Notes under the pieces: generated by a model | What the model saw: only the letters and a program-made list of their open reading frames with translations | The model's database searches: none | Told to the model about the DNA's origin: nothing | Made by a program: the position numbers and the translations under genes | In this document: piece by piece, positions 1 to 10,487 of the stretch | Layout of the letters: each line of letters opens with the position of its first letter | Numbering within the stretch: position 1 is the stretch's first letter | NCBI RefSeq assembly: GCF_000203815.1 | Contig: NW_004457737.1 | Coordinates: 2,170,001-2,234,000, forward strand | Source: Cavenderia fasciculata | Taxonomy: Eukaryota > Evosea > Eumycetozoa > Acytosteliales > Cavenderiaceae | Reading direction: 5' to 3' | DNA length: 64,000 nucleotides

Positions 1-80
1 AGATCTTCTGTACTAGTAATTTAAACTTACTTTGACATTTGTTGTTATATATTATATTATATATTTCTGTATAACTAAAA

Positions 81-1730
81 ATGAATAAATTATTAATAGT
101 ATTATTAGCAGCTTGTTTGTTCTTGGCCGCAATCAATGCACACCCAGGACACAGCCATCACCACGATTCAGATGATGAAGAGGAAGAGACCGACGTCAAG
201 TCACATGTCATGAACCTCAACGAAGAGAACTTTGCTCAAACCATTGCCGAACACGACGTCGCCCTCGTCATGTTCTTTGCCCCATGGTGTGGACATTGCA
301 AGAACCTCAAGCCACACTTTGCCGAAGCATCCAACAAGTTGGCCAGCAACGAAAAGATTGCTCTCGCCAAGGTTGACTGTACCGTCGAAGAGACCCTCTG
401 TCAACTCAACAAGGTCAAGCATTACCCAACCCTCGTCATCTACAACAATGGTGTTCCAGAACCATGGGAAGGTGAAAGAACTGCCAAGGGTATTGAAGAA
501 TCTGTCTTGGCGTAAGAGAAAAAGAAAAGAAAGAAAAGAGATAGATTCAATTAGATTAGTTATTAACTTAACCTTTTGTTTCATTTTAGTGAATTATTAC
601 CACCAGTTACAAGCATTTCAAGTGAAGAAGAATTAATCAAGTTTAATGAAGCCAACCCAGTTTCAGTTGTTGGATTCTTTGACAATGATCATGACGATAG
701 ATACGCCCAATTCAAGACCATTGTTGGTAAGCTCAAGAAGTTTGCCAAGTTTGGTTCGGTCGTCAACAAGGAGTTTGCCAGCAAGTATGCCAGCAAGTCA
801 CCATCGGTTGTCGTCTTTAAGAAGGATCAAGACAAGAGCGAATTTGCCAACGCCGACTTTGAAGTCGAAGAGTTGGTCAAGTTTATCCGTTACTCTATCC
901 TCCCATTGGTCGGTGAAATCAACGGTCAAACCTACAAAAAGTACGACGGAGCCGGTCTCCCACTCGTCTACCTCTTTATCAACCCAGCCGACGCCGACGC
1001 CAAGGAAGCTGTCCTCGCCGCCGCCACCCCCGTCGCCAAAAAGGCCCTCGGAAAGGCTATCTTTTGTTGGGTCGATCACTCCAAGTACCCACAACAAGCC
1101 AAGTACATGGGCTTGAGTGGTGATGTTGTCCCATCGGCTGCCATCGAAGTTGCTGCCAAGGCACAAAAGTTCCTCAAGTCTGAGAGCGAAGAGTTCAACC
1201 TCGACACATTTGACAAGTTTATCGGCGAGTTTTTGGCCGACAAGCTCGAACCATTTGTCAAGAGTGAACCAATCCCAGAAGACAACAACGGACCCGTCAA
1301 GGTTGTCGTTGCCAAGACCTACAATGAAATCGTTCTCGACACTACAAAGGATGTCTTGGTCGAGTTTTATGCCCCATGGTGTGGTCACTGCAAGAACCTC
1401 GAACCAATCTACAAGCAACTCGGTGAACACTTTGCCACCACCGCAAAGTCTGTCGTCATTGCCAAGATTGATGCCACCGCCAACGATGTCCCATCTGAAT
1501 TGGGTATCACTGGTTTCCCAACCATCCTCTACTTCCGTGCCAACGACAAGACCCCACTCTCCTTTGAAGGTCATCGTGATTTTGACTCTCTTTCCAACTT
1601 TGTCTCTTCCAATGCATCTGTTGAAAAGCATGCTGAAACCCAAGAAACCACTCAAGAACAAGAACCAGTCAAAACTACTACCACTGAAGAAACTGCTGAA
1701 TCAAAACCATCTCATCATGATGAACTTTAA
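81..1730 (+). CDS. pdi2: Protein disulfide isomerase, ER
   Basis: Two exons, 81-511 and 590-1730, join in phase to 523 residues; the intron runs GTAAGA to TTTTAG. The protein starts with a hydrophobic signal peptide (about residues 1-20) followed by a His/acidic stretch. It has thioredoxin-type active sites CGHC near residue 72 and again near residue 430, and it ends in HDEL, the ER retrieval signal. This is the a-b-b'-a' layout of classical PDI, which forms and shuffles disulfides in secreted proteins in the ER lumen. Length and order match the family (about 500 residues). Codons are strongly C-ending, as expected for an abundant protein. Family assignment is certain; the symbol is chosen by length and domain order compared with the D. 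discoideum paralogues and is less certain. Confidence 0.95.
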
Positions 1731-2042
1731 ATAATAAATAACAAAACAATTAATTAATAATTTTAAAATATACAAAGATAGTAGTGTAGATAATACTATA
1801 GTACTAATGGGTTGTTGGAAAAAGAAAAAAAATTATACATATTAATTAAATATTTATTTTAATTAATTTCGCTTGTAATTATCATTTATATTTGGTTTAA
1901 AGTAAAGGTCAGAGTGGAAGGTATTGGGGGTATAGATTGATTGTTTGGTTGGATTGGGGGGATGGGGAAATTAAAAAAAAAAAGTTAGATGGATGGGTTG
2001 TTATATATTTCGTTATTATTATTATTATTTGGGTTTGATTGA

Positions 2043-2718
2043 TTATTCAGATGCAGTTGGCTTTGATTTTTTGATTGGTTTTGGGTTAAGTGGACCAAGT
2101 TCAGTTTCCATAGATTGAATCTTGTTTTTGTTTTCTAAAATCTTTGCCTTCATCTTTAACAAGGCAGATGGAGCACGAATGATATCAATGTGTTGATCGA
2201 TTTCCTTGAGTTGCATCATCTTTTCTCTTGCTCTAACACCTTGCATTCTGTTCTTGTAGAATGCACGTTTACGACGTTCTCTAATAACATCGAGTCTCTT
2301 CATCACCTTTATGGTTGCACTAACCAAATCTCTATCATATTTAACTGGTCTATTACGTTTCTTTTCAAAATCAAATGTCTTATCCTACAAAAAAAGTAAA
2401 TGAAACAAAAAAAAACCGACCGAGAGAGAAATAAAAATGTAAGTATACATACAAACAAACATGCAAACAAATAATCTATATCGATATCTATTTAGATATA
2501 TTCTTCTTCTTTGTGATACATACAACAGTCATTTCCTTTCCAGCCAACTTTCTGAAAGCCTTTGTCCACTTTGTCTTTCTTGGGTTATGCTTCATCTTAA
2601 AGTGAGTATGACATTTGGAACGACAGAATCTAAATATTTTACTATCGTTTCTGACAAACATGATACCATGTCCTGGGTAGACTGTACCTCCACAGAAATA
2701 ACACTTCTCTAATCTCAT
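2043..2718 (-). CDS. rlp24: Ribosome biogenesis protein RLP24 (RSL24D1)
   Basis: Minus-strand exons 2718-2524 and 2384-2043 give 178 residues; the donor is GTATGT and the acceptor TGTAG. The N-terminus reads [18 protein letters not shown], followed by FRFCRSKCH, so it has the four-cysteine zinc site of the L24e fold. After the junction comes [18 protein letters not shown], which is typical of RLP24/RSL24D1 rather than of ribosomal protein L24 itself. RLP24 occupies the L24 site on pre-60S particles in the nucleolus and recruits the AAA-ATPase that later releases it. The C-terminal half is a basic coiled region with a lysine-rich end. The start is the first ATG and begins the conserved domain directly. 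Assignment from motif order is strong. Confidence 0.92.
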
Positions 2719-3369
2719 TCTCCTTCTTTCTCTCTATATTCCTACTATACGATTACTAAAATAATAATAATAACTCACTCAAATGTTTGTCGTCTTTGTG
2801 CGATTGAAAAAAAAAAAAAAAAACGACAAACAAAAAAAAACAATTAATTATTATTTTGTCGACAGACTCCTCGTTTTATTCCAAATGCTAATATATTAAC
2901 ACTCTATTAGTATCTATACTTTTGTGATTTATTTCATAATTATGATGGACATGATATGATGAGAGATAATAAATAATATTTTTAAAAAAAATATAGTAAT
3001 ATTTAAGAGCCCAATCAAAAAAAAAAAGAGATATTTGTAAAAATCGTTGTACACTTTTTTTTTTTTAAAGATACATATTTTTTATAGAGTGTAAGGGATC
3101 GACGTCAATTATAAAGTATCGGAGTGTGTGTTTTAGATAATATCTATCCGATAGTTGGGAAATAGAAAAAGAATGATCTTTTTCAGTGTCAATTTGAACA
3201 AGTGAGAAGTTTTAAAAAAAAGCGTACATTGCACCATTATTATTTCATTTCATAGGAGTTATACTTATATAGTTGTAGGACATATAATATATACATATAT
3301 TGTATTAATACACAAAATATTTTACAAACAATCAAGAAAGAACTTATTTATATATGTATCAAATCAATC
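2719..3369. other. Intergenic, divergent promoters
   Basis: This AT-rich spacer separates the starts of the RLP24 gene (minus) and the secreted-protein gene (plus). It holds A/T homopolymer runs near 2810-2840 and 3020-3065. I see no RNA gene or open coding stretch with a plausible start. Confidence 0.6.
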
Positions 3370-4137
3370 ATGAATAGAAGTATACTATTTCTACTATTAT
3401 CAATCATCATCGCAGTCTTCATCGTAATCATCGAGGGTGTTTCATCGCAAGATCAAGCATCTTTCAATAATGATCAAAATAATAACAAGAATAATAACAA
3501 GAATATAAATATAAATAATAGAAATAATAAGAATAATAAGGATGATGATGAATATACTTCTTCTTATAGAGTTGGAGGAATGGATAATTTAGTACATTTT
3601 ACACCATTTTATAAAACAGAATCATGTTCTGGTGATATTAATGGAGTTGGATTTGGATCGATGCCATTTGAATGTTCATACAATGCAAGTGGATTGTCAT
3701 ACTCGATCGTACCGGTGTTTGGTAGTGCACAATACAACATTTCGACACATCAACCTTCACAAATAGCCTGTGCCTATGAACCAGTCTACTGGCAAGCCTA
3801 CAATGCCTACGGAAACTGTCAGTACAGTTCCAATGCCGATAGTAGCTACCAAGTATTTTGGGCACCCTTTCCTCCACCCATCCCCAAATACTCTGTCGTT
3901 CAATTGAGTCTGTACGACGCATGCTCGAGTGTATCATCGTATTGGTACGCCACCAACGGCACTGTCCTCCCCAACTATGGCACCGATACAACCACCACCT
4001 ACTATTGCGACGATCAAGGCAGACCATTCATCCAAACATGTTCTCCAAATGCTTCCTGTCAACAAGATTCTTTTGAACAAAAATGTTCATTTGAGAATCC
4101 ATTGCAAACTTTTTGTACTACTTCCTCTATATATTAA
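3370..4137 (+). CDS. Secreted Cys-rich protein of unknown function
   Basis: A single exon of 255 residues. Residues 1-26 are a long hydrophobic signal segment, followed by an Asn-rich spacer (about residues 33-58) and then a compact domain with ten cysteines, an even number that fits disulfide pairing. The domain is rich in Tyr, Trp and Ser and has several N-glycosylation sequons (for example NAS, NIS, NGT). There is no second hydrophobic segment at the C-terminus, so the product is probably secreted rather than anchored. I recognise no named domain; it looks like one of the many lineage-specific dictyostelid secreted proteins. Base composition shifts to higher GC in the domain-coding part, as in real coding DNA. 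The start is the ATG directly before the signal peptide. Confidence 0.8.
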   Translation: MNRSILFLLLSIIIAVFIVIIEGVSSQDQASFNNDQNNNKNNNKNININNRNNKNNKDDDEYTSSYRVGGMDNLVHFTPFYKTESCSGDINGVGFGSMPFECSYNASGLSYSIVPVFGSAQYNISTHQPSQIACAYEPVYWQAYNAYGNCQYSSNADSSYQVFWAPFPPPIPKYSVVQLSLYDACSSVSSYWYATNGTVLPNYGTDTTTTYYCDDQGRPFIQTCSPNASCQQDSFEQKCSFENPLQTFCTTSSIY

Positions 4138-4269
4138 TAATTAATAATAAATAAATAAATATATTTATATTTGCCCATTAATTTAATTTCATTAGTTTTA
4201 ATTAATTAATATTACAAATGTACACAAACACCTCTTGTTGTGTGACACACCATCTTTTATTATTACTTA

Positions 4270-4631
4270 TTAACTGTCATTATTAATATTAATATCATTG
4301 GCTATAATATCGTCATCATTATAATAATTTCTATCTTTGGCTTGAAAGGTGATTTTTGATTTTGGTTTCTTATTCTTTAACAGTTTATATTGTTCTCTTT
4401 TGATTTGTTTCTCTGATTTACCAGATCGATCAATAAAATCTACAGGTATGGTTGTTTTATTAAAACTTTTTTAAAAAGGAGAGGGAAACAAAGCGTCAAT
4501 ACAAATAAATAATAATACTTCTTTTAAAAGCTGTATTGATAATCCTACTTTTCATTCCTAAAACTCTTATCCTTTGATAAAGGTGTTCTATTTTCTAGTA
4601 CTAGTTTTGTTTTATTAAACAGTTTTGACAT
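4270..4631 (-). CDS. Small basic protein, 92 aa, unknown function
   Basis: Exons 4631-4549 and 4465-4270 on the minus strand join in phase to 92 residues; the 83-bp intron runs GTAGGA to AAAAAAG. The product starts MSKLFNKTKLVLENRTPLS, continues IPVDFIDRSGKSEKQIKREQ and then a Lys-rich stretch, and ends in an acidic/Asn tail. The mixed-charge, Lys-rich character suggests a nuclear or nucleolar protein, but that is inference and I recognise no family. Support comes from an uninterrupted frame over both exons, a rise in GC over the surroundings, and an ATG in a purine-rich context. An upstream open stretch near 4680-4790 on the same strand might be a further exon, but I found no consistent splice. 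Confidence 0.55.
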
Positions 4632-4970
4632 TCTCTCTCTATCTCTTGTTTACTACTTTTAAAAGGTTATATATATTGGTGGTGCAAATACATTGATATT
4701 ATTATAATTATTATTGTTACTACAACGAGTTGGTTTATATCTAAATGATGATGACGATGGTGATGACGATTGTTATAAATAGTTCATATTGCTTTTAAAT
4801 CTCTAGAAAACGAGAATTGTATCTTTCTTAAGAATGAAGAGTATTTGTTTTAAAACATATTTTTGTCCAAAGCAGACTCATTTTTTTTTTTGAATTTAAT
4901 TTATATTTATTGAGTTTGATATCAAGTATAGTATACATGTAATTGTAAGAAGAAGAGGAGGAGGCAGAGG
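4632..4970. other. Intergenic spacer
   Basis: AT-rich spacer between the small minus-strand gene and RGP1. It contains a Ser-codon-rich open stretch on the minus strand (about 4680-4790) that lacks a start. Otherwise I see nothing. Confidence 0.5.
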
Positions 4971-6893
4971 ATGACTATAGTAATAGAATGTGTATTAGAG
5001 TCAGCTGTATTCTTCCCAGGTGATACACTGTTTTGTAGAGTTTATGTTAGCAATAGATCACAACTGCAACAACAACTTCAAGGTACAAGCAAAGAACACT
5101 CTATATCATGGATCAGTGCACAGATCTATGGCAACATGAGTGTTGAACCAAAGTACTTTAAACTAAACTCTCCTAAACAAAAGAAAAAGAATGCTACTAA
5201 ACGTATCGTTGTTGGTGGTGGTAGTGGTATGATGGGGTCATCTTCATCTTCATCATCATCACATATTGGAATATCATCTGCTACATCTTTACCAAATATT
5301 ACAGATACTGGTGATAATGGTAGATCACTATTTGCTTCACCAACTACCATTTTAACATCTGATTTAAATCTATCTTCAGGTCAAACAAAATCTTGTAAGT
5401 GAGACTCAAAGATTCTTTCATAAATTGGTTCATATATATACTTATTCTAATTTGATTATTATTTCTTAATTTTTAGTTATTTATTATGTAACTTTACCAT
5501 CACCATTACCACCTTCATTTAAAGGAACTAGTATAAGATATAGTTATTTCTTATCGATTGCTGCACAATTGTTTACACATCCAGCGAGGATACTTACCAT
5601 CCCCATTCGAATATTGACACCTGCCTCATCACTTAGACAATTAAAGTTTAAATCAAATATTACCAATCAATTTGATTATGAAGAGGGATCGACTGAAACA
5701 CCTCAAGAAACATCAAAGGGCCTCGAGATTATTAGTAAATGGCCTGTATCACCCTTTAAAAAATCACAATACTTTCCAGTCCCCTATCCTCAAACCGTCT
5801 CTCAATATGATTCAAATAATACGAGGAAGTCTGTTATTGATCTTTTAAACAAATGTTCAAATCCAGGTAGGTTAAACAATTAATCAAATAATATTTAATT
5901 AAATAATTATATTTACTTACTTTTCTTTTCTTTTATTTTCTAATAGTTTCAATTATAATATCAAAAGGAAGTGAAAAATTGGTAACCTTTTCAATTAGCA
6001 GGACAGCATTTAAATTGGGTGATACAGTTTGTGGAGCATTTGATTTTTCGATTGCTACCATACCTTGTTACAAAATATTGGTGAAATTAGAATGTGAAGA
6101 GACGATTGAACCAAAGTACCAACAAGAATCTAAAATCAAACCAAATAGAAGATTGTATGGAGAGTTGCACGAGTACACTACCAATATTAGACAAACTCAT
6201 TTTATGTTTCATATTCCCGTAGAGGCAGCCCAAGAATTTAGTACCAAACATGTTGCAGTTAGATGGATACTACGATTTGAATTTGTTACACCAGTTAAGA
6301 ATCCACTCAAGGAATTACAAGTACCACCACCTCAACTAACTAGATCCAATTCAATGACGACATTTCAACCAACCAGTCCAACAAAACTATTGCCTCGAAA
6401 TGCAAGTAGTCAACAATTTTTAGATACAAGTGGGTCTCTATCCAAGGCAAATTCCTATAGTGATGATATTATTGCCAAACAACATTCTACTACAACAACA
6501 ACAACAACAACAACAACGGCATTGGCAACTTCACAATCTTCAACACCACCACATACAAGTAAAAATAGAGTGATTGCAGAGGTGCCAAGTGATAGTGAAA
6601 GTAATCTTAGTTCAGATAGTTTTAATGAAGAAACTCTTAGTAGTAGTGGTAGTGTTCGTAGTACTCCTGCTACCACTACTACCACAACATCATCAACAAA
6701 TATCAACCACAACAACAATGGTACAAGAGTCAATAGAGGAGAGAATAATCCAGTGATTGGTGCATTGAAATCTATAGATGATACATCAATTCAAACAGTT
6801 GATACACTTAGATGGAGTTTACCAATTCGGGTTCTGGTTTGTGAATCACCTCATGAATTGTTACATACTCATAAAAATGAATTGATTCTCTAA
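4971..6893 (+). CDS. rgp1: RGP1, Rab6-GEF complex subunit
   Basis: Three exons, 4971-5394, 5477-5866 and 5947-6893, join in phase to 586 residues with GTAAGT/TTTTAG and GTAGGT/AATAG boundaries. The protein follows the Rgp1 (arrestin-like) family. The N-terminal strand is followed by ISWISAQIYGNMSV, matching the family's AWASAQIH region. Then come a Ser-rich loop, LNLSSGQTKSF and LPPSFKGTSIRYSYF, which match the segment GPPSFRGQSVKYVYK of the animal protein. The C-terminal half carries the second beta-sandwich (GSEKLVTFSISRTAFKLGD) and a long Ser/Thr linker. In yeast and animals Rgp1 pairs with Ric1 to activate Ypt6/Rab6 at the Golgi for endosome-to-Golgi transport. The stop lies only 24 bp from the stop of the convergent SAM-vWA gene, and its last ~90 bp were copied in the neighbouring duplication. 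Confidence 0.85.
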
Positions 6894-6916
6894 AATAATA
6901 ATAGTAAAATAAACGT

Positions 6917-8450
6917 TTATTTGGCATAATTCATTGAACCCCCTCCAATCATTGCCATTCGATGCATCGTATCAAAATCAGACCCTTCTCCAATGGCCAC
7001 AAAAGAGAATTTGATTTTGGGATGCTTGGATCTAAATTCGATCCAATCCGTGTATCTCCTGGCAGCTTTGAAGGGGGTAACATCACCATCGCACTGAGTA
7101 ATAATCTCTTCGATATTGGGGATCTTTGAAATGGCTTGTTCCATAGCTTGCATCATATTGTTTTCACCCCTAGGCTTGAGCAATTGAATCCAGTTTTTAG
7201 CCTCATTGATCATAGCATCGGATGAATTTACATTTTTACCATTAAGACACCAATAGGTTTCTGTGTCCCAACTTGCCAATGATATGTTTTTGGTTTTATA
7301 AGTCTCTAGTATTTGGAATAGACTCTTTTTTAATCTTCCCATTTGGCCTTCGAGAGCCATGGAGCCAGAAACATCTGAAAGTACAACTACAACCGATCCA
7401 GTCAGTTTTACATTATAGGTTGTCGACTGTTCGGACAATTGTAGAGATGAGGGATCTACTTTGAGAGATTCCTCTAGGGTAGCCACTGGAGGTGGTTTTA
7501 ATACCACTGCTGAATGAGATAGTGTTCCATGTTGGTTGGTTACTTGTAGATTAATTTTAGATGGAGGTAATACGACAGAGTAGTCACCCTTTTGATCAGA
7601 TGTAGTGTTTAGTTTGATTTCATCTCTTGTTCCATCAACTATCAATGAACCCTCTACCCTTTGAGAATAAAATTAATATTTAAATACAAATTAATCAATT
7701 CAATTGCAAAAAACATACTTTGAATCAGACATTGGTAAATCTTTTAGAGAAAAGTTAAAGTTCATCAATCTTGCACCAAGGTCGATGAATTCTGGTTCAT
7801 TGTATTGCAATCTTTTAACATTGATGTTGTAAAAATAGGTACATCTCTTGAATATCCTTTTGATCTTGGGAGAATACTAAAGTTGTCATATTCAAGTGGT
7901 TAAAATTATTTCGAAGTTTAATTTAATTAAAATAAATAATTAATAAATCATTTTTACTTACAATTGAGCGGTATAGGTTCCATCTGGTAAATCAGTCAAA
8001 TCTATTTGACCTTGATGGTCCAACTGGGCAATAATTGGTTGAATACCGGGTTTGGATAGTATTATTTGAACATCTGGATGATATGGATGAAATAATGGTT
8101 TGGTAGGCTTGGCACCAACTGTAGTTGAAGACTTTGCTTCAACAATTAAACGATTAAGTGTTTTTCTCAAGCCCATTGAAAGTTTTAAATCTGAATGATT
8201 AATATTATTATTATGTCAGCTATATCGATCTAGAGATATATCAACCAATAAAACTTCATCATACCTTTAATATCATCTTCAGTAAGTTCTACAAGTGCTT
8301 TGCCATCAATATCATTTTCAAATATATATTTGCAATCTTGCTCTCGTTTTCTCCCCTCGACAATAGGTATGATTTAAGTTGAGAGGTTTGAAGGCTACCT
8401 ATTGCAACATTGTCTTGTAAAGATAGACTCGAGAAATCAATTCCTTCCAT
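6917..8450 (-). CDS. SAM-vWA domain protein, frame broken twice
   Basis: Minus-strand exons near 8450(8488)-8265, 8190-7962, 7876-7719 and 7658-6917 have consistent GT-AG borders. The first encodes most of a SAM domain (FENDIDGKALVELTEDD). The second finishes it (GLRKTLNRLI) and adds a beta-rich segment. The last encodes a von Willebrand A domain with the metal-site start VVVLSDVSGSMALEG (DxSxS). No transmembrane segment is seen. One-base frame offsets lie near 8340 (inside the SAM domain) and near 7820 (exon 3), both beside short A-runs. The vWA exon itself is intact. Either the gene is decaying or the assembly has small errors; the XPC gene shows the same kind of break. A further 5' exon may exist beyond 8488. 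Function is not known; vWA domains bind protein partners through a divalent metal. Confidence 0.6.
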
Positions 8451-8740
8451 TATTTTGATTGATTTCAACTTGATACTGTCAATCAACTCTGTTTGTAAAT
8501 ATAATTAATGGTTTATAAATTTTTTCTATTGCTATTGATATGATATAGTAAATATCAAACAATATTTCTAAAGTTAACATTGTGCACAAATGAATGAAAA
8601 GAGAAAATGATTTACATCTTTTGAGGCTAATTTTTATTTTGATCCGAGTACAATAATGATTAAAAAAAATTTTACGCAACAATGGAAGAAGAGAAGAGAA
8701 TAATCGAGAGGTTGGGGTATTGAAATATATATGATAAAAC

Positions 8741-10400
8741 AGTAGATGGAGTTTACCAATTCGGGGTTTTATTTGTGAATCATTGATTCTCTAGAATAAA
8801 TAATATTGATTCAATAATAATAGTAAAATAAATATTTATTTGACTATTCATTGAACCACCTCCAATCATTGACATTTGATGCATCTTATCAAAGTCAGAA
8901 CTACCTCCAAATGCCACAAAAGAGAATTTAATTTTGGGATCTAAATTGGCTCCATTTAATATCATCGAATGGAGTAAAATCTCCATCCCCCTGAGAAATA
9001 GTCTCTTCGATATTGGGGATATTTGAAATTATCTTGCTCAATTGCTTGCCCCATATCAGACCCTACCCAGTTTTTAGCCTACCTGAGAGTATCTTTAGAA
9101 GAATTTACATTTTTGCCAACAAGACACCAATGTTTCTGTTTCCCAACTTGCCAATGATATGTGATTGGTTTTATAGGTCTCTAGAATTTGGAATAGACTC
9201 TTTTTTAATCTTTCCATTTGGCCTTCGAGAGCCATGGAGCCAGAAACATCTGAAAGAACAACTACAACCGATCCAGTAAGATTTACATTATAGGTTGTTG
9301 ACTGTCCAGACACTTGTAGAGATGAGGCATCTACTTTTAGAGATTCCTCAAGGTTTGTCACTGGAGGTGGTTTTAATATCGCTGCTGAATGAGATAGTGT
9401 TCCATGTTGGTTGGTTTCTTGTAGAGAAATTTTCGATGGAAGTAACACGACAGAGTAATCACATTTTTGATTTGATCAGATGTAGTGTCTAGTTTGATTT
9501 CATCTCTTGTTCCACCACCTATCAATGAACCTTTTACCCTTAAAAGAAAATAATAATCCTTGTAATTAGTATTTAAATACAAATTTATCTATTTCAATTT
9601 GAAAAAAAACATACTTTGAATCAGACATTGGTAAATCTTTAAGTGAAAAGTTAAAGTTCATCAATCTTGAACCTTGCAAGGTATTTTATCACTGAAGATG
9701 TAAAAATTGGGACATCACTAGAATATCCTTTGGATTTTGGAGGAATACTAAAAGTTGTTGTAAATAAATAAAAATATTAAAATAAATCATTTTTACTTAC
9801 AATTGAGTATACTATTTGACTTGGTGATCCAACTGTGCAATAATTGGTTGAATACGTGGTTTGGATAGTATTATTTGAACATCTGGAAGATATGGATGAA
9901 ATAAAGGTTTGGTGGGCTTGGCACCAACTGTAGTTGAAGACTTTGCTTCAACAATTAATTCGTACATGATTGGGAAGGTTTCTTGAGGGGAAACGATTAA
10001 GTGTTTTTCTCAAACCAATTGAAAGTTTTAAATCTAAACGATATCAGTATGCAAGCATAGTGATAATTTCAAAATCAATCAATTAAACTTATGATCATTC
10101 CTTTAAAATCACCTTCAGTAAGTTCTACAAGTGCTTTACCATCAATGTCATTTCTAAACAATTTATTGCAATCTTGCTCTCGTTTTCTCCTCTTGCGTAC
10201 AGGTATGTTTTGATTTGAGATTTTTCAAGGTTTCCTAAATCAATAACTCCATTATTTTGATTTAAACTATTTAAATCCAAACTTAGTACAGTTGTTTTTA
10301 AACAAAATTTCTTTCAAATATGTTATCATATAAAGAGAGAATGATGAATAAATACCTTCATCATCTGAGGATATATATTTATTGAATAACTCACACTTGA
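8741..10400 (-). pseudogene. Decayed copy of the SAM-vWA gene
   Basis: This stretch matches the neighbouring SAM-vWA gene exon by exon on the minus strand: a vWA part about 8840-9530, a middle exon about 9620-9750, SAM exons about 9800-10030 and 10110-10270. It keeps recognisable pieces such as VVVVLSDVSGSMALEG and RGENESKIA. Compared with the intact vWA exon it has an internal deletion of the mid-vWA region near 9040-9100, several frame changes (for example near 9470 and 9680) and an extra segment near 9960-9995. The polypeptide cannot be read through, so this is a pseudogene. At 8741-8800 it begins with a shortened copy of the 3' end of RGP1. Some splice sites are still conserved, which suggests fairly recent decay. 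Confidence 0.8.
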
Positions 10401-10487
10401 ATTTTTAATAATTAAAGAGTAATAATATTTATATTTTAAATATATTATTATTATAGATAGGTAAAATTTTAGTTTTATTTTTAATTT

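Larger units (their letters stand above)
6809..10400. repeat. Tandem duplication, two diverged units
   Basis: The unit starting at 6809 (within the last ~85 bp of RGP1) is repeated from about 8743, an offset of about 1.93 kb. Matching landmarks in order are: the RGP1 tail (TAGATGGAGTTTACCAATTC in both), the vWA exon, the short middle exon, and the SAM exons. The outer end fades near 8650 in the first unit and 10400 in the second. Because the second unit carries a useless scrap of RGP1, the duplication ran from the RGP1 side outward, and the distal copy is the secondary one. Confidence 0.85.

Noticed and set aside
798-1661. Long open frame antisense to PDI
   Set aside because: It is a shadow of the strongly codon-biased PDI coding strand, with no start context and no recognisable domain.
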